Source: an uncultured Bacteroidota bacterium (GTDB lineage: Bacteria; Bacteroidota; Bacteroidia; JABEUT01). From it: a stretch of 57,143 nucleotides of DNA. Each line of letters starts with the position of its first letter. Within the stretch, counting starts at the first letter, position 1. Of the stretch, positions 9,000 through 19,175 are shown piece after piece. Made by a program: the position numbers and the translations under genes. The stretch is from contig CAIWVW010000079.1 of NCBI GenBank assembly GCA_903916255.1, positions 1 to 57,143 on the forward strand. Direction: 5' to 3'. Under the pieces are notes generated by a model, which saw nothing but the letters and a program-made list of their open reading frames with translations, made no database searches and had not been told where the DNA came from.

Positions 9000-11978
9000 C
9001 TATTTCTTCATTATCACCAGTTTCTTCACCGTACTTCCACCATCGGTTAACATACGAAGGGTATAAATTCCTGATGACAGATTTTCCAAATTTAATTGCT
9101 CTTTATAATTACCCGCATTTTTTGTTTCCGTATTGTCATACACTATTTGTCCAAGTTCATCCATAATGCTGATGCGGATTTGCCCACTTATATTCATGGA
9201 ATAATTTACGTTCAGTATCCTGTTGGAAGGATTAGGATAAATGCTTAAATTGGAAACCGTATTTCCAATTGTTTGTTCCCCGAAAATAATTGTGTTAAAC
9301 CCGTTGGAGTATGAACCGGAAAACGGAACAAAAGAACCTGTACGTGTTTTAATGCTTGTAGATGGAAGACAAACGGAGGGGTCCACAGCAACTACAGCAT
9401 AAAAGGACCCCGGTGGTGGGAATGAATCGGTATAGGCCAACGTTAAACTTGAAACCGAGTCAATCTGCACCAGCGAACTCATGCTTGGCCCACGTAAAAT
9501 GCGATACCTGGAAGGAGTAAACCCAACATATGCGGTCCAGTTAAGTATATTGGCATTTGTACCGGGTGTTACAACCAGGTAGATGGTAGTTGCGGGTGGG
9601 CTTAAAGCCGATTCGCCGCATGAATCTACAGTTGATAATTCATAACTTACCGGCCCAGCCGATGGGTTGGAATTTTCGTCTATCAGTATACTCGAAATAT
9701 TCAAGGGTTGGGTATGATAAAAAACATATCCCGTTACTGTATCCCTGTAAATATTGTAATATCCATACCCATTTTGCGGTGGTGAATTGGTCCTTCCCCA
9801 AATAACGTCCACATAATTCGTTGCAGGATCTACAGTAGCTACGCAAATAGGTTCATCAAATGTATTGGGGCAAGTGGTTACATACACTTTCACAGAATCT
9901 TCAAATGTGCCGCATGAGTCATGTGCGGTAACCGTATATACTGTTGTTACCAAAGGTTTGGCCCAAGTTTGAAAGGAGTTCGGCAATCTAACCCTGAAAG
10001 TGGGCGACCATTTGAAAGAGGAGGGTGTTATAGGGAAAGTGGCGTACAGGCTCGTGCTGTCTCCGGGAGCTATTGTATCGGGCGTAGCAGTAGCGGTTAC
10101 AATCATAGGAATCTGGGTAATGGTAGCCTTAGCCATTTGCATGCATCCCATAGAGTCGGTAACAGTAACAGTATAAGTTCCAAGGGTTAAATTGGAGGCA
10201 TATTGTGTAGTTTGCCCACCGGGGGTCCAAAGGTAGGTATAGGGATAATCGCCACCCGTAACAATTACATTCGCGCCCCCCATATAATAAGGGCAGTAAT
10301 ACCCGAAAGGCAGCGTGGTCAGCGAAATATAACTAAGCCTTGCCTTTACATCAACAATACTATATGCAATGCACCCAACATGGTCGGTAACTGTAAGAGT
10401 ATAAGTACCTGCAGAAACCCCGCTGATATTGGCAGTGGTTTGTCCGCCCGGGGCCCACAGATAAGTATAGGGTGATGTACCCCCTGATTCAAGCGTACTT
10501 ATATAGCCGGGTGTGTAAGGGCATGTTACAGGGTGGGTAACGGATGTATCAATTGCAATTGGGGTAATGTTACCTACTGTTGCCGTTATTGTCTTAGTGC
10601 ATCCTATGCTGTCGGTTACAGAAACAGTGTAGGTTCCACTGGTGAGTCCTGTGGCTGTATCTGTTGTTTGCCCCATTGGCGTCCACAGATAAGAGAATGG
10701 AGGAAACCCTCCTATCGTTTTTACAGATGCGGAACCCGGTGTTGTACAATTTTGGCTCACTGTGGAAACCGCTAAGTTCATTCCCACATAGCCAACCGTT
10801 ACGTTAGCGAAAGCATAGGTGTGTCCGTCGCTCACATCAACCGTATATATGCCCGGAGCAAGGCCCGTAACTGTCGCGGTGGTTTGAAAACCGGGCCCCC
10901 ATAAGTAAGTAAGCGGCCCCGCAGCACCCGCTACAGTTACAGTCGCAGTGCCATCATTAATGCAGGTGTCGGGTTTTGCAGCAATGGTAAGTGTCATAGT
11001 TGTCGGAATAGAAGTACAGGTGATGCATCCCGTGTTCTGCCAGTAAAGACCTGTTAATGCTATAAAATAACAGTCCTGGGTATTATTGGTGTAGGTATTA
11101 AATTGCAGGGTGTCCTGCGTGGCTGTTAAACCGGTAGGAATAGAACAATAATTCCAGAAAAGATTGGGAAATACCACACTGTCGCCATTATATTTTTCCG
11201 TGTTTACTCCTCCCATTACATCCTGCTGCACATCGGCCAAAAGGGTAAAAGCGGTAGCATTGGATGTTGGGGAGCATACTGTAAAATTTTTAGCTGTATA
11301 CGATTCATCCAACCCAGAGTTATTACTCAAATCGCCATCGTACAAAGCAATGCTGCCTGTGTAGCCGGCGGTAGAGTCTATATACATAACCAATATGGTG
11401 GCTCCATCCACTTCATAACGGGCGCTATCGAACCCGTTTAAATTAACAATATAATTTCCCGGGCCGCTTATTAACGAAGTTATATCTGCACGGTAGGTTG
11501 CAGAACCATTGCCGGGCCAGCAAATATTATCTGTAGTAGTTCCTACCAGAGTTGCAGGAATGGTAGCGGTATTTAACAATGGATTGGTAACTGTTGCTGT
11601 AGTGGCAGGCGCAGCAAATTCAGTATATGTGCAACCATAATAAAGAAAAGCTTTTACAATAGTAACCCCAGAAAATGGCAGGGTTATCAAAGGAATGGTA
11701 CTGGGAAATGCAGTGCCCCCGAAGTTAAAACCTGACCGGGCCGTGCGGGTTTCCGTAAGAACGGTAGCTTGCGCATAATTCAAGCCGCATACATTCTCCA
11801 ACAGATAACTTTGATTGAGCGAACCATGTATTTTTGATGATGCAGTAAGTGCATCCATATGCCCATGCGGATGCTGATGCCCGCCTGCAGAGCAGTCTGT
11901 ACACTGTGCATTCAGGCTATAGCAGTCAATCGCTATCTGGCAAATTATAAACAGGCAGGGAAAAAGTGTTTTTCTCAT
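9000..11978 (-). CDS. T9SS adhesin with four SprB-like repeats
   Basis: Predicted surface protein of 992 residues. The signal peptide spans about residues 1-25 (to LNAQ). A short Cys/His-rich stretch (CTDCSAGGHQHPHGHMD) precedes the same DUF3344-like domain as in the 2809-7572 protein (SLNQSYLLENVCGLNYAQAT, IVKAFLYYGC). Four SprB-like repeats (for example PYTYLWAPGGQTT and PYTYLWTPGGQTT), an Ig-like segment, the EPICVATVDPATN module and a C-terminal sorting domain (NLSIYPNPSN to VIMKK) follow. Its sorting domain is more diverged from the others in the locus. Surface display by the T9SS is established for this domain type; adhesion is inferred from the repeats. Confidence 0.9.
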   Translation of the reverse strand: MRKTLFPCLFIICQIAIDCYSLNAQCTDCSAGGHQHPHGHMDALTASSKIHGSLNQSYLLENVCGLNYAQATVLTETRTARSGFNFGGTAFPSTIPLITLPFSGVTIVKAFLYYGCTYTEFAAPATTATVTNPLLNTATIPATLVGTTTDNICWPGNGSATYRADITSLISGPGNYIVNLNGFDSARYEVDGATILVMYIDSTAGYTGSIALYDGDLSNNSGLDESYTAKNFTVCSPTSNATAFTLLADVQQDVMGGVNTEKYNGDSVVFPNLFWNYCSIPTGLTATQDTLQFNTYTNNTQDCYFIALTGLYWQNTGCITCTSIPTTMTLTIAAKPDTCINDGTATVTVAGAAGPLTYLWGPGFQTTATVTGLAPGIYTVDVSDGHTYAFANVTVGYVGMNLAVSTVSQNCTTPGSASVKTIGGFPPFSYLWTPMGQTTDTATGLTSGTYTVSVTDSIGCTKTITATVGNITPIAIDTSVTHPVTCPYTPGYISTLESGGTSPYTYLWAPGGQTTANISGVSAGTYTLTVTDHVGCIAYSIVDVKARLSYISLTTLPFGYYCPYYMGGANVIVTGGDYPYTYLWTPGGQTTQYASNLTLGTYTVTVTDSMGCMQMAKATITQIPMIVTATATPDTIAPGDSTSLYATFPITPSSFKWSPTFRVRLPNSFQTWAKPLVTTVYTVTAHDSCGTFEDSVKVYVTTCPNTFDEPICVATVDPATNYVDVIWGRTNSPPQNGYGYYNIYRDTVTGYVFYHTQPLNISSILIDENSNPSAGPVSYELSTVDSCGESALSPPATTIYLVVTPGTNANILNWTAYVGFTPSRYRILRGPSMSSLVQIDSVSSLTLAYTDSFPPPGSFYAVVAVDPSVCLPSTSIKTRTGSFVPFSGSYSNGFNTIIFGEQTIGNTVSNLSIYPNPSNRILNVNYSMNISGQIRISIMDELGQIVYDNTETKNAGNYKEQLNLENLSSGIYTLRMLTDGGSTVKKLVIMKK

Positions 11979-12016
11979 AAACTAAAATACATTTTTTGAA
12001 TGAATTTTCCGAATGA

Positions 12017-12024
12017 CAAATCTA
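12017..12024 (-). promoter_or_regulatory. Bacteroidota -7 promoter element
   Basis: TAGATTTG on the minus strand, 38 bases before the ATG at 11978. The rest of the gap to 12143 shows only a weak imperfect hairpin (AAACTCCGCC / GGCAGGGTTT, about 12085-12123) that probably ends the upstream gene. Confidence 0.5.
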
Positions 12025-12143
12025 CGAATAATTCTCTCATTCACAAATTCCTGAAATGCAAGTTACAAACAACACAAATAAACAAACTCCGCCATCGCGA
12101 CAGCTATCGGGACTGGCAGGGTTTATCTACTATCTCTCCTACC

Positions 12144-15100
12144 CTATTTCTTCATCAACACCACTTTGCGGATTGTTGTTCCGCTTGTGGTTTGCATACG
12201 CAAGGTGTAAATGCCTGCCGCAAGTGATTCAAGGTTCAGTTGTTTTGTGTTTTTACCAACCGTTTGGGTTTCCGTGTCGTCATATACAACTTGTCCCAGT
12301 TCATCATATATGCTTATCCTCACTGCCGACTGACCACTGTTCACTGACCACTCTATTGTGATTTGTCCGTTAGAGGGGTTCGGATAGATATTCAAATTAG
12401 AAATGGCATTTTTTACATTTTCAACACCCAAAATTGCTGTATTAAACCCATTGGAGAAAGAACCTGAAAGAGTAGCAGCATTCATGCCATGCGGTTTTAT
12501 TTTTGTAGTTGGAATACATGCACCGGAAGGATTAACAGCCTCTACCAAATAGATGGAACCTGCAGGCGGGAAAGAATCGGTGAATGTCAGAATTCCTCCG
12601 GGAACGGAATCAATCTTCACAAGTGAACCCATAGTAAGTCCCCTGAAAATACGGTATTCGGATGGAGTAAATCCAACATATGCGGTCCAGTTCAGTATAA
12701 ATGAATTTACGCCCGTTGAAACAACTAAATAAACAGTAGTATGCGGTGAGCTCAGTGCTGATTCTCCGCAGGAATCATCGGTAGATAACTCATAGCTCAC
12801 AGCCCCTGCCGACGGATTGGAAAGCGGGTCTAAATACTCACTCAGTACATTCAAAGGTTGCGAATGTGTCAGTTCATATCCGAGTGTAGAATCTTTATAA
12901 ATATGGTAAGAACCCGTTCCTACAGGTGAATTTGTCCTGCCCCAAATTACTTCTGCAAAGTTGGTAGCAGTATCTACTGTAGCAATGCAAATCGGTTCAT
13001 TATAACTATTGGCACAGGGCCCCACCGTTACTGTAATAGTAGCTGTAAATGTTCCGCAAGCAGTAACAGCGGTGCAGGTGTAGGTGGTGGTTACCGTAGG
13101 TGTGGCTTCGGTGCTTGCCCAAGTTGGATGGGTTACTGATGAGGAAGGAGCCCATGAAAAAGTGGCGGGAACATTGCAATTGGCAGATAATATGCCACTG
13201 TCGCCTAAAGCTATAGAAGACGGGCCGCTTAAGGTTACGGATGGTGTGGCAACTACATTAATTGTAAACGTAGTATCCTTCTGGCATGTGCCATTAAAAG
13301 CCTCCAGTGTAAAAGTCTTAGTTACGGTAGGCGCCGCAGGAAGATATGCATTTGTTGAACCGGAAGGCATCCAGATATAGCTTGCTCCACCTGTAGCCCA
13401 CAAAGTATCTTTAGAACCCGGACAAATAGTATCTATTCCGGCAATATGAGGTGTGGGAGGGGCATAGATAGTAATGGCAATAGAAGTATCTGAACTGCAT
13501 CCGCCACCATTGGCAACTTTTAAAGTTACTGTAAATGTGCCTGCGCTGCTGAATAAATGCCCCGGATTAGCAAGTGTTGAACTGTCGTGTATACCTGTTG
13601 CAGGGTCACCGAATATCCAATCATATATAGTAGTTCCGGGTGCATGAGGCGTAAAGAATGACGAATCGCCAAAGCAAGTTGGGTTTATTGTAAAGGTTGG
13701 GTTAACAAGATTACTGTCTACCTTCACTGTAATTAATGTATCGGTTCCACAGCCACCAAATAATTCCTCTAGTTTTACGGTATATGTTCCGGGTAAGGCG
13801 TAGGTCCATGTTGGATTTACCACATTGGTATCGTTGTAATTCCCCAGATTATAAAAATCCCAGTTGAAAGTCCCGCTAATCGGATTAGACGTATTGGTAA
13901 ATGAGGTGGGTTGCCCTGCACATACTATATTTGAAGTAAAGTTCGGGTGAATGGAAGCCGCTGGCAATTTGCCCAGTGTTACCGAAATGGTATCGGAACA
14001 TAAATGGCCAAGGATAGGATTTACTACAACCGAATATGTTCCGGCGCTATCTACCCAAATATTTTGCAAACTGTCATTACTCAAAATGCCATTTGCAGGG
14101 CCTGACCAGAAATAAGAACCGGCACCGGGAGGAGCGCTTAATTCAACAGAATCGGTTCCGCATATATTGGGAGAAGAAGTAGTGACCGTAAGCGGTGAAC
14201 AGGAAGCATCTACGTAGGCATAGCCAAAGTGGCCACCCTGTCCGCAGTCGGTAGATTCAAAAGTAATAGTAACACATTGCCCTACATAATGATTTAGAGG
14301 TACAGTCGTCATGTTCCAGTTTTTGTAATATACCCAGGTGCCTTCATAGAGCGTACTATCAAAGCCATGGATACCATAGCCTGAAGTAACCAGGTATTCC
14401 CCGCATGCCGGTATTGTATCTCCATTTTCATCTAATATAGTAACTGAAAAAATAGGTTGATTTCCATAGCAGTGACCAGGGTTTTCAAGCAATACCGCAT
14501 ATTCATATGTAAGGTTTTCATTGCCGGGTGTAACCAAAAATGTTTTGCTTAGAATAGCAGCCCCAAATCCTAGCCAGGTACTGTCGCCAAGCATAACTGA
14601 ATGAGTTCCTCCCCAGGGTGAAACTCTTGATATAGATGGTACAATAGCATCATTTCCGCCCGAAGTAATAGATAATTGGTAATCGGTAGTAAGAGCATTA
14701 TATGACGCTGTAACCGGGTCGTTGCAAGCCTCGGTAACTGCGCCCAGGGCTCCGCCTGTAATTCCGGATATTGTAGCGGTTACACAGTTATTAGCCTTTG
14801 TTGCATAATACCCATACCAGCCATTGAAATTGCCATTTTCAAAACCCATATTATTGCAGCCGGTAGAATCGCAGGGATTGACAGATGGCACTACCCGCGG
14901 ACGCGCATATTCACTTACAGAAGAAGGATACATTTTTTTAGCATTCTTGAATTTCAGATAGAGTAGCCGGATATTGTTTTCAGTTGTTTTCAAGGTATTG
15001 GAAACAGCTATAGCATCGAAATTCTCTTTACGCGCATCAGACAAAAGCCCTGCTTTTAATACTTGCAAAGGGTTTTCTTCAAACCTGGTGAAGGTTGCAA

Positions 15101-15278
15101 AATCCTCTGCAGACAGATTGTTTGCAACCCTTATATTTTCCATGGCAGCCGACCATTGTGAAAAAACCGTTTCAATTTGCTCAGCCTTTATTGGTTTAGC
15201 TATACATGTATTGCTTGTTTGTGCCACTGCTATTGCCGAAATGAAACAAGCGCCAATAAAAAGAGTGATTTTTTTCAT
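12144..15278 (-). CDS. T9SS-secreted PKD-domain protein
   Basis: Predicted surface protein of 1044 residues with a signal peptide (about 1-19, to AVAQ). Residues of about 25-100 are helical and charged, unlike the rest of the locus. A lectin-like or choice-of-anchor beta-sandwich domain follows (GFENGNFNGWYGYY, about 145-365), then an Ig-like segment, two PKD-type domains (GTFNWDFYNLGNYND... WTYALPGTYTVKL and YDWIFGDP... GHLFSSAGTFTVTLKV), another Ig-like segment, the shared EPICIATVDTATN module and a C-terminal sorting domain. The last 80 residues are almost the same as those of neighbours with different N-termini. It has no SprB repeats. The role is unknown; binding of glycan or protein is a guess from the fold types. 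Confidence 0.9.
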   Translation of the reverse strand: MKKITLFIGACFISAIAVAQTSNTCIAKPIKAEQIETVFSQWSAAMENIRVANNLSAEDFATFTRFEENPLQVLKAGLLSDARKENFDAIAVSNTLKTTENNIRLLYLKFKNAKKMYPSSVSEYARPRVVPSVNPCDSTGCNNMGFENGNFNGWYGYYATKANNCVTATISGITGGALGAVTEACNDPVTASYNALTTDYQLSITSGGNDAIVPSISRVSPWGGTHSVMLGDSTWLGFGAAILSKTFLVTPGNENLTYEYAVLLENPGHCYGNQPIFSVTILDENGDTIPACGEYLVTSGYGIHGFDSTLYEGTWVYYKNWNMTTVPLNHYVGQCVTITFESTDCGQGGHFGYAYVDASCSPLTVTTSSPNICGTDSVELSAPPGAGSYFWSGPANGILSNDSLQNIWVDSAGTYSVVVNPILGHLCSDTISVTLGKLPAASIHPNFTSNIVCAGQPTSFTNTSNPISGTFNWDFYNLGNYNDTNVVNPTWTYALPGTYTVKLEELFGGCGTDTLITVKVDSNLVNPTFTINPTCFGDSSFFTPHAPGTTIYDWIFGDPATGIHDSSTLANPGHLFSSAGTFTVTLKVANGGGCSSDTSIAITIYAPPTPHIAGIDTICPGSKDTLWATGGASYIWMPSGSTNAYLPAAPTVTKTFTLEAFNGTCQKDTTFTINVVATPSVTLSGPSSIALGDSGILSANCNVPATFSWAPSSSVTHPTWASTEATPTVTTTYTCTAVTACGTFTATITVTVGPCANSYNEPICIATVDTATNFAEVIWGRTNSPVGTGSYHIYKDSTLGYELTHSQPLNVLSEYLDPLSNPSAGAVSYELSTDDSCGESALSSPHTTVYLVVSTGVNSFILNWTAYVGFTPSEYRIFRGLTMGSLVKIDSVPGGILTFTDSFPPAGSIYLVEAVNPSGACIPTTKIKPHGMNAATLSGSFSNGFNTAILGVENVKNAISNLNIYPNPSNGQITIEWSVNSGQSAVRISIYDELGQVVYDDTETQTVGKNTKQLNLESLAAGIYTLRMQTTSGTTIRKVVLMKK

Positions 15279-15301
15279 AAAAATTTATTTTAATTCATTT
15301 C

Positions 15302-15309
15302 CAAAGATA
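15302..15309 (-). promoter_or_regulatory. Bacteroidota -7 promoter element
   Basis: TATCTTTG on the minus strand, 23 bases before the ATG at 15278. The region around it matches 2640-2750 almost base for base, including the -7 element and leader start. Confidence 0.65.
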
Positions 15310-15340
15310 TATACAATACTAACTCCATGCTCCCCCATTT

Positions 15341-15396
15341 ATTATATGGCCGCTTTCACTTATTAAACGGTAGCTTTTTGCCTGTAAATGGTAAAA
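15341..15396 (-). repeat. Shared intergenic block, copy 2
   Basis: Near-identical to 2693-2748 and similar to 22473-22528. It sits between the terminator of the 15471-18893 gene and the promoter of the 12144-15278 gene. Confidence 0.8.
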
Positions 15397-15399
15397 AAA

Positions 15400-15429
15400 G
15401 TGAACCCCGCCATTTCCGGCGGGGTTCAC
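15400..15429. terminator. Perfect 12-base-stem terminator
   Basis: Arms GTGAACCCCGCC (15400-15411) and GGCGGGGTTCAC (15418-15429) with loop ATTTCC. On the minus strand it ends the 15471-18893 gene and is followed by a run of seven T bases. Confidence 0.85.
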
Positions 15430-15470
15430 TTTTAACTTTTTACTTTCTACTTTATACTTTTAACTATTAC

Positions 15471-18400
15471 CTATTTCTTCATCAGCTCAATCTTCCTGAC
15501 CATTGTTCCGCCGCTGGTTTGCATACGCAGCGTATAAACGCCTGCCGCAAGTGATTCAAGGTTCAGTTGTTTTGTGTTTTTACCAACTGTTTGTGTTTCG
15601 GTGTTGTCATAAACCACTTGTCCCAGTTCATCATAAATACTCATACGCACTTCTGACAACAGACCACTGTTCACTGACCACTCTATTGTAATTTGTCCGT
15701 TTGATGGGTTGGGGTAAATACTCAGGTTGGTAACATTGCTGATGGAAGGCACACCCAATGTGGTGGTGGGATTAATAACCTTTTTGCGGTTCGATAAGGA
15801 CGTATAACTTTCCTTATTTCCGCCATGCGGGCGAACCCTTGAAGTTGGAATACACGGGCCGTTGGGGTTAATGGCGCCTACCATATAATATGCCGGCGAA
15901 GGCGGAATGGTATCATGATAGGTAAATGTTGTAGGGCCAACGGAATCGATTTCCACCAGGTTACCCACGTTGCTTCCGCGATAGATAAGGTAACCTACCG
16001 GGCTGAAACCTACATAAGCGGTCCAGTTAATTATATTCACATTGGTCTCCATCGTGTCCCACATGTATATGGAAGTATGCGGTGCACTTAGCGCCGATAT
16101 GCCGCAACTGTCTACCGTTGCCACTTCGTAGGTTGAGGAATTCAGCCATGGGCGCGATGATGTGTCGATATAATCGGTAAGGCTTGTAAGCGGCACCGTA
16201 GCAATCAGCGAATAAGAGTTGGAGGATGTTTCCTTATAGATATCATACGAACCATCGGGCGGAGAACCTGCCCTGTCCCATATAATTTCATTCCTGCCGC
16301 TGGCCGTGTCGATAGACACGATACAAATGTTCACCGTGTAATTATTTGTGCAGTTAATATCTATTGTTACTGTGCTGGTATAGGTTCCGCAAGGCGTGGT
16401 AGAAGTAACCGTATAGGTAGTAATTACGGTTGGGTCTACATACGTTCCGGATGAATTAGGCGTGCTGCAACTTGCACTCGGAGCCCATGAGAAGGTAGCC
16501 GATGATACATCGCAAGTGGCGTAAATATAGGTACTGTCGCCTGCATTGATGGAGGTAGCTCCATATGAATTCAAAGTAACTGAATCAGTCGGAACTGTTA
16601 CCGAACTCATTAAACTGCATCCGTTGGCATCATATATAGCCACTGAATATGTACCTGCACTCAGGCCGGTAATAGTTTGCGTGGTTTGTCCGCCCGGTGT
16701 CCATAAATAGGTGAATGGAGCAACGCCATTCGATGGGTCCGCTTGCGCTGAACCTTCAGCTCCGCTGCAATAGTAAGGCATTTTTTTCATGGTAGCCGTC
16801 ATATAGCAGCCCACATAAATGGTAACCGTGTCGATATACGTTCCGCAACCGGTGGTATAGGTACATGTATAGGTAGTGGTTGTTGATGGGGTTGCATAGC
16901 TTGACGCGGCGTTCGGGTTGGTTACATTTACCGAAGGGCTCCACGAAAATGTGGTTCCGGGAACGCTGCAGGTTGCCGAAAGCAAGGTACTGTCTCCCAA
17001 GGTAACATGGGTTGGGCTACCGTTTATGGTATATGAAATGGCAGCCGAAGAAACACCTACGGTACCGGAGGTTTGACAACCATTCGAATCATTTACGGTA
17101 ACGGTATAGCTACCAATTGACAGCCCGGTAATAGATGCGGTGGTTTGTCCGCCCGGCGACCAGCTGTATGTATAGGGGGCAACACCTCCCGTTGCAGTGG
17201 CTGTAGCTGTTGCAGCATCGGCTGCGCAGTAGTAGGAAGTTTTTGAAATGGAAACCGATATTGTTGAACTATCGGCAATAACTGTTGTACTGGCCGAAGT
17301 AGTACATCCGTTGCTGTCGATTACATTAATAGTATACGTTCCTGCGGAAAGCCCGGTTGCAGTTGCGGTTGTTTGTCCGCCGGGAGTCCATAAATAGGTA
17401 TAGGGTGTTGTTCCGGCAGAAACAATTACACTGGCTGTTCCTAATGTGGAAGGGCAGGAATAATAAGGAGTCGATGATGCGCTGCAGCCTAAAGTAGAAA
17501 GGTTTAATATGGTCGTAGAATCTGATAACATACAACCGTTGTTATCGGTTACTGTAAGGCTATACGAACCCGATGCCGCTGTTATGGATGAAGTGGTTGC
17601 ACCGTTGCTCCATAAATAAGTATAAGGCGCTGCACCTCCGGTTACGCTTATAGAAGCCGTTCCGGGAGCAGAACAATGCGCATCGGTATTCGAAATGGCT
17701 AATACCATGCCTAAATTGCCAACCGTTACGGTATCGGCAGCGCAGGTGCTTCCGTCATTTACATCAACGGTATAAAATCCCGGAGGAAGTCCGGTAGCAG
17801 TTGCCGTTGTTTGTCCGCTTGGCGACCATGTGTATGTCAGCGGGCCTGCTGCCCCTACTACAGTAACGCTGGCGGTGCCATTGTTTCCGCAGGAAGCAGG
17901 TGCAGATGCCGTAGTTAACGTCATAGTAGTAACGGTAGGTGTGCAGGTCATGCAATTGGTGTTTTGCCAGTAAAGCCCTGCGCATCCTATAAAATAACAA
18001 TCGCTGGTATTGTTCATGTAGGTATTAAAGATAATACTGTCTTGTCCGGCCGTTAAAACCACAGGTATATTGTCATAGTTCCAGAAATTATTCGGAAAGG
18101 TTGCATTCACTCCATTATACTCTTCGGTATTGATTCCACCGCTAACGTCAGCCTGAACATCGCCCATCAAGGCAAAAGCTGTTCCGGTGGCTCCGCTGCA
18201 CGCAAGGAATCCGCCGCCGGTAAATGATTCCGGCAAACCGGCATCGTTGCTCAAATCGCCATCCCAAAGGGCCATGCTGCCGCTGTAGGTAGCAGTTGGG
18301 TCGGAATAAACAATTACCAGGGTAACGCCATCCACTTCATAATTTGGATTTGCAAACCCGTTCAGGTTTACAATATAGTTTCCGTTGCCGCTGATGATAG

Positions 18401-18893
18401 AAGTAATATCGGTGCGATAGGTAACCGAACCATTGCCGCTCCAGCAAATGTCATCACCCGTTGTTCCGGCTAATACGGAAGCAATAGTATAAGTTCCCGA
18501 AGCAGGGTTGGTTACTGTTGCCGAGGTAGATGGCGGAGTAGCTTCTGTAAATGTGCAACCATAATAAAGGTATGCTTTTACAATAGAGCCGCAGGCCAGG
18601 TTGGGCAATCCTGAAATAGCCAGTGTGGTAGGGAAACCTGTGCCCCATGTATCGCAACTGATAGTTTGGGTGCGTGTCTCGGTTAAATTTGTGGCTTGGG
18701 TATAGTTCAACCCGCAAACATTTTGCACCAGATAGCTCTGGTTCAATCCTCCGTTTATGCTGGCAGCCATCTGGTGGGCAGTCATAGGCCCGTGCGGAGC
18801 GCTGTGTCCGCCGCCATATTGTGCAAATAGATTATAGCTGTTAGACAATAGCTGACAGCAAATTAACATGCATACAAAAAGTAGTTTTTTCAT
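15471..18893 (-). CDS. T9SS adhesin with five SprB-like repeats
   Basis: Predicted surface adhesin of 1140 residues. Signal peptide about 1-25 (to LFAQ), then the DUF3344-like domain (HGPMTAHQMAASINGGLNQS, IVKAYLYYGC, YEVDGVTLVIVYSDP), closely similar to that of the 2809-7572 protein. Five SprB-like repeats (PYTYLWTPGGQTT, PYTYSWSPGGQTT and so on) are mixed with Ig-like segments. The shared module here opens VNICIVSIDTASG, and the sorting domain closes the protein (NLSIYPNPSNGQ to ELMKK). The final 33 residues equal those of the 209 and 2809 genes apart from a few positions. It looks like a shorter sister of the eight-repeat adhesin, so repeat number varies between paralogues. Confidence 0.9.
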   Translation of the reverse strand: MKKLLFVCMLICCQLLSNSYNLFAQYGGGHSAPHGPMTAHQMAASINGGLNQSYLVQNVCGLNYTQATNLTETRTQTISCDTWGTGFPTTLAISGLPNLACGSIVKAYLYYGCTFTEATPPSTSATVTNPASGTYTIASVLAGTTGDDICWSGNGSVTYRTDITSIISGNGNYIVNLNGFANPNYEVDGVTLVIVYSDPTATYSGSMALWDGDLSNDAGLPESFTGGGFLACSGATGTAFALMGDVQADVSGGINTEEYNGVNATFPNNFWNYDNIPVVLTAGQDSIIFNTYMNNTSDCYFIGCAGLYWQNTNCMTCTPTVTTMTLTTASAPASCGNNGTASVTVVGAAGPLTYTWSPSGQTTATATGLPPGFYTVDVNDGSTCAADTVTVGNLGMVLAISNTDAHCSAPGTASISVTGGAAPYTYLWSNGATTSSITAASGSYSLTVTDNNGCMLSDSTTILNLSTLGCSASSTPYYSCPSTLGTASVIVSAGTTPYTYLWTPGGQTTATATGLSAGTYTINVIDSNGCTTSASTTVIADSSTISVSISKTSYYCAADAATATATATGGVAPYTYSWSPGGQTTASITGLSIGSYTVTVNDSNGCQTSGTVGVSSAAISYTINGSPTHVTLGDSTLLSATCSVPGTTFSWSPSVNVTNPNAASSYATPSTTTTYTCTYTTGCGTYIDTVTIYVGCYMTATMKKMPYYCSGAEGSAQADPSNGVAPFTYLWTPGGQTTQTITGLSAGTYSVAIYDANGCSLMSSVTVPTDSVTLNSYGATSINAGDSTYIYATCDVSSATFSWAPSASCSTPNSSGTYVDPTVITTYTVTSTTPCGTYTSTVTIDINCTNNYTVNICIVSIDTASGRNEIIWDRAGSPPDGSYDIYKETSSNSYSLIATVPLTSLTDYIDTSSRPWLNSSTYEVATVDSCGISALSAPHTSIYMWDTMETNVNIINWTAYVGFSPVGYLIYRGSNVGNLVEIDSVGPTTFTYHDTIPPSPAYYMVGAINPNGPCIPTSRVRPHGGNKESYTSLSNRKKVINPTTTLGVPSISNVTNLSIYPNPSNGQITIEWSVNSGLLSEVRMSIYDELGQVVYDNTETQTVGKNTKQLNLESLAAGVYTLRMQTSGGTMVRKIELMKK

Positions 18894-19074
18894 GGGTCTG
18901 GTTGTTTTATTTATTTTTTAGGGGAGGTTACAGATTACAATGTTAAGAATTTTTAGTCAATTAGCAAAACATAAAGTCACATTTCTTATAAAAAGCTATA
19001 AACTATCTATCCTTCGAACGACTCTTACGTATAAATTTAGCCAAAGGTTGGGTGGTTCAGTAAAACTATTTCAA

Positions 19075-19175
19075 AATAAACCCCTTGTGCCAAAGCAATT
19101 AAATTCATTAAACTTTATTTCTGCTCCTCCTGCACCGTTATTCCATTTTCTTTAAAAAAGGAATAAAGGGAATCT
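19075..19175 (-). pseudogene. Remnant of a second copy of the 19712-20263 gene end
   Basis: On the minus strand 19119-19175 reads DSLYSFFKENGITVQEEQK and a stop, matching the last residues of the 19712-20263 protein (DSVYSFFKENGLMVQEEQK). The following bases continue to match the sequence behind that gene (LIALAQGVY) to about 19081. The remnant begins right at the stop codon of the tonB-like gene, marking a duplication junction. Confidence 0.85.

Noticed and set aside
8844-9050. Small plus-strand frame ending in the adhesin tail
   Set aside because: It reads through the terminator hairpin and the antisense of the sorting domain; no supporting signal.
2809-18893. Regular repeats that might be CRISPR arrays or tandem DNA repeats
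   Set aside because: They are in frame, about 80-110 codons apart and code for SprB-like protein repeats; there is no fixed short repeat with spacers.
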